A stretch of DNA of 64,000 nt, taken from NCBI GenBank assembly GCA_044866775.1, contig JBIOUG010000186.1, forward strand, positions 1-64,000, given 5' to 3'. A program made the translations under genes and the position numbers. Within the stretch, counting starts at the first letter, position 1; each line of letters opens with the position of its first letter. Shown piece by piece: positions 23,968 through 32,199 of the stretch. Source of the stretch: DASUNQ01 sp044866775 (GTDB lineage: Bacteria > Acidobacteriota > Thermoanaerobaculia > Multivoradales > UBA5704). Below the pieces are notes generated by a model. It searched no databases and had not been told where the DNA came from. It saw nothing but the letters and a program-made list of their open reading frames with translations.

Positions 23968-24264
23968 ATGAGCAGCATGCGACAGCTCATGAAGCAGGCG
24001 CAGGAGATGCAGGAGCGCCTGCAGCGCGAGCTCAACGACATGGTCGTCGAGGCGAGCGTCGGCGGCGGCATGGTGACGGTGAGGATGAGCGGCCACAAGC
24101 AGCTCGTGAGCTGCAAGATCGACCCCGAGGCGATGGACAAGGAAGATCCCTCGATGCTCGAGGACCTGATCGTCGCCGCCGTCAACGAGGCCGGCCGCCG
24201 GGTCGACGAGACGATGCGCAACCGGGTGGGGACCCTGGCGTCCAGCCTGCCGGGTCTGTTCTGA
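23968..24264 (+). CDS. YbaB/EbfC nucleoid-associated protein
   Basis: The 98-residue product MSSMRQLMKQAQEMQERLQ, with VVEASVGGGMVTVRMSGHKQ and the DPEAMDKEDPSMLEDLIVAA core, is a standard YbaB/EbfC dimer that binds DNA non-specifically. ATG 23968 follows dnaX by 4 bases, with GAGGGAGGAT upstream. It sits between dnaX and recR as in most bacteria. Confidence 0.94.
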   Translation: MSSMRQLMKQAQEMQERLQRELNDMVVEASVGGGMVTVRMSGHKQLVSCKIDPEAMDKEDPSMLEDLIVAAVNEAGRRVDETMRNRVGTLASSLPGLF

Positions 24265-24863
24265 GCCGCACGCCCTCCTCTTCCGATCCTCTCGCGCGCC
24301 TGGTCGGCGAGCTGTCGCGCCTCCCCTCGATCGGACCGAAGACCGCCACCCGCCTGGCGCACTACCTGCTCAAGGTGCCCGCCGCCGAGGCGCTGGCGCT
24401 GGCGCAGGCGATCGCCGAGGTCAAGGAGAAGCTCTTCCACTGCTCGCGGTGCAATGCGATCACCGCCGTCGACCCGTGCCGCTTCTGCTCCGATCCGCAG
24501 CGCGAGCGGCGGCAGATCTGCGTCGTCGAGGAGCCGTTCAACATCGAGCCGATCGAGCGCACCGGCGAGTTTCACGGCCTCTACCACGTGCTGCTCGGCG
24601 CTCTGTCGCCACATCGCGGCGTTGGGCCCGACCGGCTGGCGATCCCGGGGCTCCTCGAGCGGCTGGACGACATCGAAGAGGTGATCCTCGCCACCAACCC
24701 GAACGTCGAAGGCGAGGCGACCGCGCTCTACCTCGCGCGCCTGCTCAAGGCACGCGGCCTGCGGGTGACCCGCCTCGCCTTCGGCATGCCGGTCGGCGGC
24801 GACATCGAGTACACCGACGAGGTGACGCTCGGCCGCTCGTTGGCCGGCCGGCGCGAGATGTAG
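24261..24863 (+). CDS. recR: Recombination mediator RecR, probable CTG start
   Basis: RecR works with RecF and RecO to load RecA at gaps. The frame encodes DPLARLVGELSRLPSIGPKTATRLAHYLL (helix-hairpin-helix), the zinc finger CSRCNAITAVDPCRFC, and the Toprim domain (ICVVEEPFNIEPIERTGEF, ATNPNVEGEATALYL, GMPVGGDIEYTDEVTL). No ATG, GTG or TTG precedes the conserved N-terminus. CTG at 24261 overlaps the ybaB stop as CTGA and gives exactly 200 residues, the family length. A start at 24375 would delete the helix-hairpin-helix. Confidence 0.92.
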   Translation: MSRTPSSSDPLARLVGELSRLPSIGPKTATRLAHYLLKVPAAEALALAQAIAEVKEKLFHCSRCNAITAVDPCRFCSDPQRERRQICVVEEPFNIEPIERTGEFHGLYHVLLGALSPHRGVGPDRLAIPGLLERLDDIEEVILATNPNVEGEATALYLARLLKARGLRVTRLAFGMPVGGDIEYTDEVTLGRSLAGRREM

Positions 24864-24880
24864 TTGATCCGACTGCCGTG

Positions 24881-26176
24881 ATGACCGCGCGCCTTGGGCG
24901 CGGCGATCTCCTGCCGCGCATCGTCACGCCACCGCCCGGCCCGCGCGCGCGGGCGCTCTCGGCGCGGCTCGCGGAGGTCGAGGCGCCCGGCATCAACACC
25001 CTCTCCGGCGGCCGTCCCTCGCTCCTCTGGGAGGAGGCTCGGGGCGCCAACGTCCTCGACGTCGACGGCAACCGCTACCTCGACCTGACCTCCGGCTTCG
25101 GCGTCGCGGCGGTGGGGCATCGCCACCCGCGGGTGGTGGCGGCGGTGCGCGCGCAGAGCGGGCGGCTGCTGCACGGGCTCGGGGACGTCCACGCGCACCC
25201 GCTGCGCGTCGAGCTCGCCGCGCGTCTCGCCGCGCTCGCGCCGGTCGACGAGCCGCAGGTCTTCTTCGCGACCTCGGGCGCCGAGGCGGTCGAGATCGCG
25301 CTCAAGACGGCGGTGGCGGCGACCGGCCGCGCCGGCGTCGTCGCCTTCGACCCGAGCTACCACGGCGTCACGCTCGGCGCCCTCGCCGCCACCTCGCGGC
25401 CGGAGTTCCGGCAGCCGTTCCTCGCCCATCTCCACCCGCACGTGACGCGGCTCCCCTTCGGCTGCGATCCCGCCGCGGTCGAAGGCGTGCTCGCGCGCGG
25501 CGCGACGGCGTGCGTGCTCGTCGAGCCGATCGTCGGTCGCGAGGGGATAATCCTGCCGCCGGCAGGGTGGCTGGCGGCGCTGGCCGCCGCGTGCCGGCGC
25601 CACCGCGTGCCCCTCGTCGCCGACGAGATCTTCACCGGCCTCGGCCGCACCGGCCGGCTCTGGGCGGTCGAGGCCGCGGGCGTGCGCCCCGATCTCCTCT
25701 GCTGCGGCAAGGCGCTCGGCGGCGGCCTGCCGATCGCGGCGGTCGTCGGCCGGCGCGACCTCCTGGCCGCGTGGGGAACTCCCGGCGAAGCGCTCCACAC
25801 CTCGACCTTCGTCGCCAACCCTCTCGCCTGCGCCGCGGCGCTCGCGGCGCTCGACGTCGTCCTCGGCGAAGAGCTCGCTGCGCGAGCCGAAGAGCTGGGT
25901 AGGGAGATCGTCCGGCCGCGCATCGAGGCCTGGCCCCAGCGCTGGCCGGCAGTTCGCACCGTGCGCGGCGTCGGCTTGCTCTGGGGCATCGAGCTCGTCT
26001 CGCGCGCCGCCGCCGTTGCATGGGTCAAGGCGGCGATGAAGCGCGGAGTTCTCCTCCTCGCTGGCGGCCCAGAAGGCCGCATGGCGCAGCTCGTGCCGCC
26101 GCTCACGATCACGCATCGCCAGCTCACCACAGCGCTCGACCTCTTAGAAGAAACGCTCGGTTGTCCTGGCGTGTAG
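24881..26176 (+). CDS. Class III PLP-dependent aminotransferase
   Basis: The 431-residue enzyme belongs to the omega-amino acid/acetylornithine aminotransferase class. Visible motifs are LDLTSGFGVAAVGHRHPRVV, FFATSGAEAVEIALKTA (PLP phosphate binding), SYHGVTLGALAATSR and VADEIFTGLGRTG with the PLP-nitrogen Asp. GKALGGGLPIAAVVG holds the Schiff-base lysine, and HTSTFVANPLACAAALA follows. The substrate cannot be told by eye; GABA, ornithine or acetylornithine types are all possible. ATG 24881, or GTG 24878 directly before it, is the start, soon after recR. Confidence 0.88.
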   Translation: MTARLGRGDLLPRIVTPPPGPRARALSARLAEVEAPGINTLSGGRPSLLWEEARGANVLDVDGNRYLDLTSGFGVAAVGHRHPRVVAAVRAQSGRLLHGLGDVHAHPLRVELAARLAALAPVDEPQVFFATSGAEAVEIALKTAVAATGRAGVVAFDPSYHGVTLGALAATSRPEFRQPFLAHLHPHVTRLPFGCDPAAVEGVLARGATACVLVEPIVGREGIILPPAGWLAALAAACRRHRVPLVADEIFTGLGRTGRLWAVEAAGVRPDLLCCGKALGGGLPIAAVVGRRDLLAAWGTPGEALHTSTFVANPLACAAALAALDVVLGEELAARAEELGREIVRPRIEAWPQRWPAVRTVRGVGLLWGIELVSRAAAVAWVKAAMKRGVLLLAGGPEGRMAQLVPPLTITHRQLTTALDLLEETLGCPGV

Positions 26177-26240
26177 CCGTGATTACCGGGTAAGCAGTCT
26201 GCCTACGCTGTCTTCCACCTTACCTGCATTGACCCGATCT

Positions 26241-26277
26241 CCCTCACCCCTGGCCCCTCTCCCACATGGGAGAGGGG
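26241..26277. repeat. Interspersed palindromic repeat, copy 3
   Basis: CCCTCACCCCTGGCCCCTCT followed by CCCACATGGGAGAGGGG. Its left flank matches that of copy 2 at 8.6 kb over about 25 bases. It begins the 357-base gap after the aminotransferase. Confidence 0.8.
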
Positions 26278-26302
26278 GACCCAGGGTTCCACGGAGACGG
26301 AG

Positions 26303-26469
26303 GTTCGCGCCGGGTGCTCCCCCAGGGGAGCTCTGAGCAAGCGCACCGGCAATGCCCTCCGCAGTCCGAGGAGAACGATCCGGCGCGCAGCGAAGCGCAG
26401 GCGCGCGCCACCCCCCGCGGTTCACAAAAGCGCGCGCCGGTCCCCTGGGGGGAGCACCCGGCGCGAACC
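26303..26469. repeat. Hairpin element with 28-bp inverted termini (26.3-kb copy)
   Basis: Left arm 26303-26330 (GGTTCGCGCCGGGTGCTCCC...) and right arm 26441-26469 are inverted copies that differ by one inserted G. Inside are GCAAGCGCACCGGCAATGCC, GCGCGCAGCGAAGCGCAGGC and AAAGCGCGCGCCGG, in the same order as in the 8.7-kb element. No ORF. The last 60 bases before the next gene contain only its promoter and leader. Confidence 0.75.
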
Positions 26470-26533
26470 GGCCCGCCCACGACACCGTCCCGCGCAACCA
26501 CAACCCAACCCAAGCTGAGGGAGAATCAACCCC

Positions 26534-27103
26534 ATGCCCTCGACACCGCGGCTGAAGGTGGCCTTCATCGGCAGTCACGGCGTCGGCAAGACCACCCTCT
26601 GCTACGGCCTCGCGGCGCGCTTGAAGGCCCGCGACGTGCCGGTCGAGGTGGTGCACGAGGTGGCGCGCCGCTGCCCGCTGCCGATCAACGAGGAGACCTC
26701 CGTCGCCTCGGAGTCATGGATCCTGCACGCGCAGATCGGCGAGGAGCTGGTCGCGCAGGCGCGCTACCCGGTCGTCGTCTGCGACCGCAGCGTCCTCGAC
26801 AATTACGTCTACCTGCTGCTCGCCGCCGGGCCGCAGCCCCACCTGGAGGAGCTGGTCGACCGCTGGACCCGGGGCTACGACCTCCTGGTCCACGTGCCGA
26901 TCGTCGACGAGCCGAGCCCCGACGGCGTCCGCTCGCCCGACCCCGCCTTCCAGACGGCGGTCGACGCGCGGCTCGACGCCGAGCTGCAGCAGCGCGGCCT
27001 CGCGCCGCTGCGCCTCGACCGCTCCTGCCGCAGGGGGTGGCTCGAGCGGGTCGAGGACGTCGTCTGGGACCGCCTCCGGCCGGCGCAGCTCCGACTGCTG
27101 TGA
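26534..27103 (+). CDS. P-loop NTPase, NadR/thymidylate-kinase-like (AAA_28 type)
   Basis: The 189-residue protein has Walker A GSHGVGKTT (13-21), a following helix, VHEVARRCPLPINEETSVASESWIL, and VVVCDRSVLDNYVYLL as the Walker B/DRS segment. That arrangement is typical of small nucleotide- or nucleoside-kinase-like ATPases such as the NadR C-terminal domain. The exact substrate is not visible. It is followed three bases later by the TPR-like protein gene, so the two are probably co-transcribed. Confidence 0.75.
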   Translation: MPSTPRLKVAFIGSHGVGKTTLCYGLAARLKARDVPVEVVHEVARRCPLPINEETSVASESWILHAQIGEELVAQARYPVVVCDRSVLDNYVYLLLAAGPQPHLEELVDRWTRGYDLLVHVPIVDEPSPDGVRSPDPAFQTAVDARLDAELQQRGLAPLRLDRSCRRGWLERVEDVVWDRLRPAQLRLL

Positions 27104-27106
27104 ACT

Positions 27107-27763
27107 ATGCCCACCTTGGAAGCGTTCTTCGCCCTGTTGCTCGGGCTGCTCGCAGTGGCGGGCGCCGTGGCGCTGTTCGCGACGTTGCGTGACCGGCCCC
27201 GGCCTTCGGCGTCTGCGGCCGCCCTGGCGCGCGGCGACTTCAGCGCCGCGCTCGCCGCCGCGCGCACCGACGCGCGCGTGCCGCGGGACGACCTCTACGC
27301 CGCCGCGGTCGCCGCCCGCCACCTGCTCGAGCTCGACACCGCGCGCGCGCTCACCGCGCGCCTGGTCGCCGCCGACCCCGGCGACGGCGAGGCCTGGCTC
27401 GAGGCGGGGCTCGCCGCCGCCTATACCGGCGACGCCGCGGCCGCAGAGGCCGCCTTCGCGCGCGCCGCCGCAGTGCGCGCCGACCTCCTCGAGTCGATCA
27501 CCCTGCACCGCGCCTGGCTCGCCTTGAGGCGCGGCGACCGGCGCGCCGCGCGCGCGCGATTCGAGGAAGTGGAGGCCTCGCTCGAGAGCAAGCTGCGCTC
27601 CGACCTGGGGCCCGGCGATCCGCTCTTCGCCGAGTGGTTCTTGCAGGCGGCGGCGTTGTGGGAGGCGACCGGCGACGCCGAGCGCGCCGCCTGGGCTTCC
27701 GCCGCCGGGCGCGCAGCGGCGCCGCAGAGCCGTCTGTGGGAGGTCGTGGCCGAATCCCGTTGA
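27107..27763 (+). CDS. Membrane-anchored TPR-like protein
   Basis: The 218-residue protein has one N-terminal membrane helix (about 6-25), followed by Ala-rich helical repeats (ALARGDFSAALAAARTDA, ARLVAADPGDGEAWLEAGLA, YTGDAAAAEAAFARAAAV) of tetratricopeptide character. Such proteins are usually protein-interaction scaffolds. No enzyme motif is present and the role is unknown. Confidence 0.7.
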   Translation: MPTLEAFFALLLGLLAVAGAVALFATLRDRPRPSASAAALARGDFSAALAAARTDARVPRDDLYAAAVAARHLLELDTARALTARLVAADPGDGEAWLEAGLAAAYTGDAAAAEAAFARAAAVRADLLESITLHRAWLALRRGDRRAARARFEEVEASLESKLRSDLGPGDPLFAEWFLQAAALWEATGDAERAAWASAAGRAAAPQSRLWEVVAESR

Positions 27764-27809
27764 AGGATCATTGCCATCTCCCTGGCGCGACCCTGGCTCG
27801 ACTCGGCGC

Positions 27810-27815
27810 TAGAAT
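27810..27815 (+). promoter_or_regulatory. -10-like TAGAAT, leaderless-type start
   Basis: TAGAAT ends 7 nt before the TTG start of the cyclic-nucleotide-binding protein. No ribosome site lies between, so transcription likely begins at the start codon. Confidence 0.45.
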
Positions 27816-27822
27816 CATCGTC

Positions 27823-28839
27823 TTGACCTCCCATAACCTCCTGCGCCGGTGGGACCTCTTCTCCCACTTCAGCGACGAGCAGCTCGTCCAGCTCGGGCAG
27901 TGCCTGTCGCGCAACCGTTTCCCGGCGGGGGCGATGGTGGTCAAGGAAGGCGAGGCGACGCACGACGCCTACCTGGTGGCGAGCGGCGGCGTACGCATCC
28001 AGCGCCGGACGCCCTACGGCCTCTTCAGCCTGGCGGACATCGGGCCGGGCGAGATCTTCGGCGAGACCAGCTTCGTCGATCATGCCGGGCGCTCGGGCGA
28101 CGCCTTGACGCTCGCCGAGACCGAGCTGCTGGCGCTCAACCCCGTCGCCTGCGCGGCGGTCGTCGAGCGCGACCAGCGCTTCGCCGTCGCCCTCTACTGG
28201 ACGTTCTGGAAGTGCCTGTCGCGGAAGCTCCGGCTGACCAACGACAAGCTCACGCAGTTCTTCACCGAGAGCGGGCGGCCGGCGAGCGAGAGCCCGCTCG
28301 AGGCGGTCGACTCCGGCGGCGAGTTCCGGATCGACCTGGCGGCCAAGCGCAAGCTCTTCCAGGAGCAGAAGCTCTCGGCGATGGAGATCAACTTCCTCGC
28401 CTCGCTGTCGCGGGAGCGCAAGCTCGCGCCCAACCAGATGATCTTCCGCGAGGGCGAGCCGGGGACGGAGATGTACGTCGTGCTCGAAGGGCAGGTGATG
28501 ATCAGCAAGTACATCCCCGGCGCCGGCGAAGAGGCGCTCGCCTTCCTCGAGCGCGGCGACTACTTCGGCGAGATGGCGCTGATCGACAACCAGCCGCGCT
28601 CGGCCGATGCCAAGGCGCATGCCGGCGGCGCGGTCGTGCTGGCGATCCCGCGCGACGTGATCGAGGGGCTGCTCGACATCCACCGCAGCATGTCGTCGCT
28701 GCGGCTGCTCAAGATCCTCTGCGCCTTGGTGGCGCGCCGGCTGCGCGAGCTCGACGACAAGATAATTGGCTGGTACATCATCGCCGCCGGCGCCGGCACC
28801 TGGCCGGCAACGCACGGCACCGGCCCGGCTGCAAGCTGA
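27823..28839 (+). CDS. Protein with two cyclic-nucleotide-binding domains
   Basis: The product of about 338 residues begins with TTG (MTSHNLLRRWDLFSHFSDEQ). It contains two cNMP-type beta barrels. The first (about 15-125) includes IGPGEIFGETSFVDHAGRSG, and the second (about 190-310) includes MYVVLEGQVMISKY and GDYFGEMALIDNQPRSADAKA. The second domain has the Arg of a true phosphate-binding cassette, while the first is more degenerate. There is no helix-turn-helix, kinase or channel, so it may act as a stand-alone sensor that works through a partner. The C-terminal 20 residues are not conserved. Confidence 0.82.
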   Translation: MTSHNLLRRWDLFSHFSDEQLVQLGQCLSRNRFPAGAMVVKEGEATHDAYLVASGGVRIQRRTPYGLFSLADIGPGEIFGETSFVDHAGRSGDALTLAETELLALNPVACAAVVERDQRFAVALYWTFWKCLSRKLRLTNDKLTQFFTESGRPASESPLEAVDSGGEFRIDLAAKRKLFQEQKLSAMEINFLASLSRERKLAPNQMIFREGEPGTEMYVVLEGQVMISKYIPGAGEEALAFLERGDYFGEMALIDNQPRSADAKAHAGGAVVLAIPRDVIEGLLDIHRSMSSLRLLKILCALVARRLRELDDKIIGWYIIAAGAGTWPATHGTGPAAS

Positions 28840-28852
28840 CTCTCCCCCGTCG

Positions 28853-29917
28853 TCAGCGCGCTTTCTCCCGCTCGGCGCCGCAGGCGGCGAGGACCTTCCC
28901 GACCAGCGACGACAGCGGCAGCTTCCGCCGGCCGGCGGCGTCGAACCAGCCGGCCTCGACTCCCTCCGCCACCTCGGCGCTCGCGGCGACTTCGGCCCGG
29001 TGCACCGCCACCTCGAGGGCGCGGAAGGTGATCGCGTGCCGCACCCGCCCTACCTCCGCCGAAACCCGCCAGCGGCCGCCGTAGCGCGCGGCGAGGAGGG
29101 CCGCGGCGGCGCGGCGGTCCGTCGGCGGGCCGCTGCCGGCAGTCTCGACCCAGGGCACCTCCCAAGTGCCGGCGAGGAGGCTCGATCCCTCGGGCCGGCG
29201 CACCAGGAGAACCCGCCCGCCGGATTCCGCGACCGCGGCGAGGAGGGTCCGCGCCTCGGCGGCGCGGCGCGGGCGCGGTACCGGGTAGCGCTCCGCCTCC
29301 CCCGCCGCCGCGGCCCGGCAGCCGGAGAGGAGCGGACAGACGAGGCAGCGCGGGCGCCGCGGGGTGCAGACGGTCGCCCCGAGCTCCATCAGCGCCTGGT
29401 TGCTGTCGCCGGGGCGGGCGGGATCCACCAGCTCGGCCGCCGCCGCGAGGAGCCGCCGCCGCGCCGCCGCGCCCTTGGGGTCGCCGGCGAGCGCCAGGAC
29501 GCGCGCCAGCACCCGCTCGACGTTGCCGTCCAAGACCGGCACCGCCGTCCCGAAGCAGATGCTCGCGACCGCCGCCGCCGTGTAGTCGCCGACGCCCGGC
29601 AGCTCGCGCCAACCGTCCGGGGTCTCCGGGAAGCCGCCGCGCTCGACCAGCCGCCGCGCCGCGGCGTGGAGCTGCCGCGCGCGGCGGTAGTAGCCGAGGC
29701 CCGACCAGAGCGCCAGGACTTCGGCCTCGGCGGCGGCGGCGAGCGCCTCGACTGAGGGGAACCGCGCCAGGAAGCGTTCGTAGTAGGGGAGCACGACCTC
29801 GACCCGCGTCTGCTGCAGCATCACCTCGGAGAGCCAGACGCGATAGGGGTCGCGCGTGGCCCGCCACGGCAGAGCGCGACGCGAGCGGTCGTACCAGGCG
29901 AGCAGGCTATGCCGCAC
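28853..29917 (-). CDS. mutY: A/G-specific adenine glycosylase MutY
   Basis: MutY removes adenine opposite 8-oxoguanine. The 354-residue enzyme has VMLQQTRVEVVLPYYERFLARFP, and the helix-hairpin-helix LPGVGDYTAAAVASICFG with the catalytic Asp in VLDGNVERVLARVLAL. The [4Fe-4S] cluster is CTPRRPRCLVCPLLSGC, with the exact C-x6-C-x2-C-x5-C spacing. A C-terminal NUDIX-like domain recognises oxoG. It is convergent with the cNMP protein gene. Confidence 0.95.
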   Translation of the reverse strand: MRHSLLAWYDRSRRALPWRATRDPYRVWLSEVMLQQTRVEVVLPYYERFLARFPSVEALAAAAEAEVLALWSGLGYYRRARQLHAAARRLVERGGFPETPDGWRELPGVGDYTAAAVASICFGTAVPVLDGNVERVLARVLALAGDPKGAAARRRLLAAAAELVDPARPGDSNQALMELGATVCTPRRPRCLVCPLLSGCRAAAAGEAERYPVPRPRRAAEARTLLAAVAESGGRVLLVRRPEGSSLLAGTWEVPWVETAGSGPPTDRRAAAALLAARYGGRWRVSAEVGRVRHAITFRALEVAVHRAEVAASAEVAEGVEAGWFDAAGRRKLPLSSLVGKVLAACGAEREKAR

Positions 29918-29960
29918 CGCGTCAGTCTAACCGAGGCGCGGCGCCAATTTGGCGCGAGCG

Positions 29961-29993
29961 CAAAAAAGCGACCCCCCTTTCGGGGGGCCGCTC
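29961..29993 (-). terminator. Rho-independent terminator, leftward
   Basis: On the minus strand GCGGCCCCCC-GAAA-GGGGGGTCGC is followed by TTTTTT. It ends a leftward transcript that comes from right of 30.0 kb, and it lies 43 bases before mutY. It is therefore not the mutY terminator. It defines a separate small transcription unit. Confidence 0.8.
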
Positions 29994-30004
29994 GGAACTG
30001 CGAA

Positions 30005-30156
30005 GTATGGGGGGGAGGCCCCGTCTCTCCGGTTGGTTGTTCTGAGGATCTACCCCTGTATAGGGGATGGTGGCAGATTAGAGAGAGGGTGAGATCCTTT
30101 GGATCTCGCTGTTCGGTTGGATAGATACTTTTGGCAGGTGGAACCTCCCCACATAC
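30005..30156 (-). ncRNA. Candidate structured RNA of unknown family
   Basis: On the minus strand the segment is closed by GTATGTGGGGAGG pairing with CCTCCCCCCCATAC. Inside are a perfect 7-bp hairpin GAGATCC-AAA-GGATCTC and a second arm CCCTCTCTC/GAGAGACGGG that holds CCCC-TATACA-GGGG. The Rho-independent terminator follows. The GC content is clearly below that of the window. A 6S-like or novel RNA is possible; I could not match any known family. The same DNA holds a 49-codon ORF, and either may be the real product. Confidence 0.45.
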
Positions 30157-30199
30157 TTTCTTCTGTCTTGCTCTCGATCTCTTGCAACAGCAGTGCCAT
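30050..30199 (-). CDS. Possible 49-residue peptide, unknown
   Basis: ATG 30199 opens a 49-codon frame ending TAG at 30050. It is preceded by GAGGGA about 12 bases upstream and followed by a strong terminator. The peptide starts MALLLQEIESKTEES, continues MWGGSTCQKYLSNR and ends PLSNLPPSPIQG. An acidic leader-like half followed by Gly-Gly and a Cys/Thr/Ser segment recalls ribosomally made peptide precursors, but no modifying enzyme is adjacent. The base composition is much lower in GC than that of neighbours. It overlaps the structured-RNA candidate. Confidence 0.35.
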   Translation of the reverse strand: MALLLQEIESKTEESMWGGSTCQKYLSNRTARSKGSHPLSNLPPSPIQG

Positions 30200-30385
30200 G
30201 TCCGCTGATTCCCTCGGGCGGGGCCTCGCGCCCCGGGGCGTCAGGGGGGGCGCTCCGGCCCCACCGTTTTTCCTTTCTGCACAAATGGCGACTGGAGCAT
30301 GGCGTTTCTGCACGTCCGTTCGGCCGCCCTGCCGCAGGGCTCGATGCACGCTCCACGCCCGCGCGCCGGGACCGGGGCGAAAGGC

Positions 30386-30391
30386 TAAGAT
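30386..30391 (+). promoter_or_regulatory. -10-like TAAGAT, leaderless-type start for sppA
   Basis: TAAGAT ends only 6 nt before the sppA GTG, so the transcript should begin at the start codon itself. The 200 bases to its left hold GC-rich sequence without other recognisable features. Confidence 0.5.
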
Positions 30392-30397
30392 GAGGCC

Positions 30398-32110
30398 GTG
30401 AGGAAGCTGGCGGCGATCTTCCTGGTGCTGGTGGCCGTGGCGGTGGCGGCCTCGGCCGCGGGCATCCTGCTGTCGCGCCGCGCGCCGGCGCACCTCGGCG
30501 GCCCGACGGTGCTGGTGTGGCGGATCGACCGCACGATCCTCGAGCAGGCGCCGACCGCCGCTTTCCCGTTCTCGGCCAGCGCCACCCTCGACAGCATGGC
30601 CGAGATCTACCCCGCCCTCCTCGCTGCGCGCGACGACCGCGGCGTCAAGGGGCTCGCGGTCTACATCCAGGACGCCAGCTTCGGCCTCGCCAAGGCGCAG
30701 GAGTTCCGCCGCCAGATCCTGGCGCTGCGCGCGGCCGGCAAGTTCGCCGAGTGCTACCTCGAGACGGCCGGCGAGGGGACCAACGGCACGCTCGCCTATT
30801 ACCTGGCGACCGCCTGCGAGCGGGTCCACCTGGCCCCCGCGGGCGACTTGAACCTCCTCGGTCTCTACGCCGACAGCCTCTTCCTGCGCGGCACCTTCGA
30901 GAAGCTCAAGATCGACCCCGCCTTCCGCCACGTCGGGCGCTACAAGAGCGCCGTCGAGGCCTACACCGAGAGCGAGCACTCGCCGGCGGCCGAGGAGGCG
31001 ATGAACGCCGTCCTCGACAGCTACTTCCGCCAGCTCGTCGGCGGCATCGCGCAGGCGCGCCGGCTGCCCGCGGCCGAGGTGCGGCGGCTGATCGACGGCG
31101 CCCCCTACAGCGGCGACGAGGCGCTGCGCCGCAAGCTGGTCGACGGCCTCGCCTATCCCGATCAGTTCCGCGACCGGATCGAGGAGCGGGCCGGCGGCGA
31201 GCCGCGGCTGGTGCGGCTGCAGGACTACGCCGGGCGGCGGGGGCTCGGCGGACGGACCATCGCCGTCGTCTTCGCGCTCGGGACGATCGTGCGCGGCGAG
31301 GGCGGGATGGAGCCCTGGACGCAGGAGGTCTTCCTCGGCTCGGAGAGCGTCGGCGAGATCCTCTCGGACCTCGCCGAGGACGATCGGGTGGCCGCCGTGG
31401 TGCTGCGCATCGACAGCCCGGGCGGCTCGGCCCTCGCCTCCGACCTGATCCTGCGCGAGGTCGAGCGCGTGGCCGAGAAGAAGCCGCTGGTGGTCTCGAT
31501 GTCCGACGTCGCCGCCTCGGGCGGCTACTACATCGCCGCCAAGGCGCACAAGATCGTCGCCGAGCCGGCGACCCTGACCGGCTCGATCGGCGTCTTCGGC
31601 GGCAAGTTCGTCACCGGACGGTTCCAGCAGGAGATCCTCGGCATCACCCACGATGCGTTGAAGCGCGGCGAGAACGCCGACATCTACACCTCGCTCGCGC
31701 CCTGGAACGAGGCGCAGCAGGCGCGCGTCGACGTCCTGATGCAGCGCATCTACGACACCTTCCTGACCCACGTCGCGCGCGGGCGGCGGCTGTCGCGCCG
31801 GCAGGTGGACGCGGTGGCCCAGGGACGGGTGTGGACCGGCGAGGACGCCAAGCGCCTGCGCCTGGTCGACGAGCTCGGTGGCTTCGACCGCGCGATCGCG
31901 CTCGCCCGCGAAGCCGCCGGCATCGCGCCCAAGGCGCACGTGCGGCTCGCCTTCTATCCCGAGCCGCCGAGCTGGCTCGACCTGCTGTTCGAGGACGAGG
32001 AGCCGCTCCTGCCGGCTTCCCTGGTGCGTTTCCTGCGTGCGCTCGAGCGGCCGCCCGCCGGCGCGCTCGAGATCCCCGGCGAGCTTGCCCGGCTCGCCCG
32101 GCCGTTCTGA
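30398..32110 (+). CDS. sppA: Signal peptide peptidase SppA, long form
   Basis: SppA is a membrane-bound Ser/Lys protease that degrades released signal peptides. The 570-residue protein is the duplicated 67-kDa type: an N-terminal membrane helix (about 5-24), and a first domain carrying the general base Lys183 in GRYKSAVEAYTE. The second domain carries the nucleophile Ser374 in SDVAASGGYYIAAKAHK, with IDSPGGSALASD and TLTGSIGVFGGKF. All catalytic features are present. GTG 30398 is the start. Confidence 0.94.
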   Translation: MRKLAAIFLVLVAVAVAASAAGILLSRRAPAHLGGPTVLVWRIDRTILEQAPTAAFPFSASATLDSMAEIYPALLAARDDRGVKGLAVYIQDASFGLAKAQEFRRQILALRAAGKFAECYLETAGEGTNGTLAYYLATACERVHLAPAGDLNLLGLYADSLFLRGTFEKLKIDPAFRHVGRYKSAVEAYTESEHSPAAEEAMNAVLDSYFRQLVGGIAQARRLPAAEVRRLIDGAPYSGDEALRRKLVDGLAYPDQFRDRIEERAGGEPRLVRLQDYAGRRGLGGRTIAVVFALGTIVRGEGGMEPWTQEVFLGSESVGEILSDLAEDDRVAAVVLRIDSPGGSALASDLILREVERVAEKKPLVVSMSDVAASGGYYIAAKAHKIVAEPATLTGSIGVFGGKFVTGRFQQEILGITHDALKRGENADIYTSLAPWNEAQQARVDVLMQRIYDTFLTHVARGRRLSRRQVDAVAQGRVWTGEDAKRLRLVDELGGFDRAIALAREAAGIAPKAHVRLAFYPEPPSWLDLLFEDEEPLLPASLVRFLRALERPPAGALEIPGELARLARPF

Positions 32111-32141
32111 GGGGGCTTGCGGCGGCGCGTGGAAGCTGTGC

Positions 32142-32147
32142 TATGAT
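32142..32147 (+). promoter_or_regulatory. -10 box (TATGAT) of dnaA
   Basis: GTGCTATGAT lies about 100 bases before the dnaA ATG. The implied leader contains the three DnaA-box-like sites, a layout that would allow DnaA to repress its own gene. Confidence 0.45.
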
Positions 32148-32199
32148 CGCCGCCGTCTTACTGGCATCACTCCCAGTCCGATCCCGTCAAGCCTTGGGG

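Noticed and set aside
30005..30156. Riboswitch controlling mutY
   Set aside because: The terminator lies just before mutY, but there is no reason for ligand control of mutY and no alternative antiterminator is visible. A separate small transcript is simpler.
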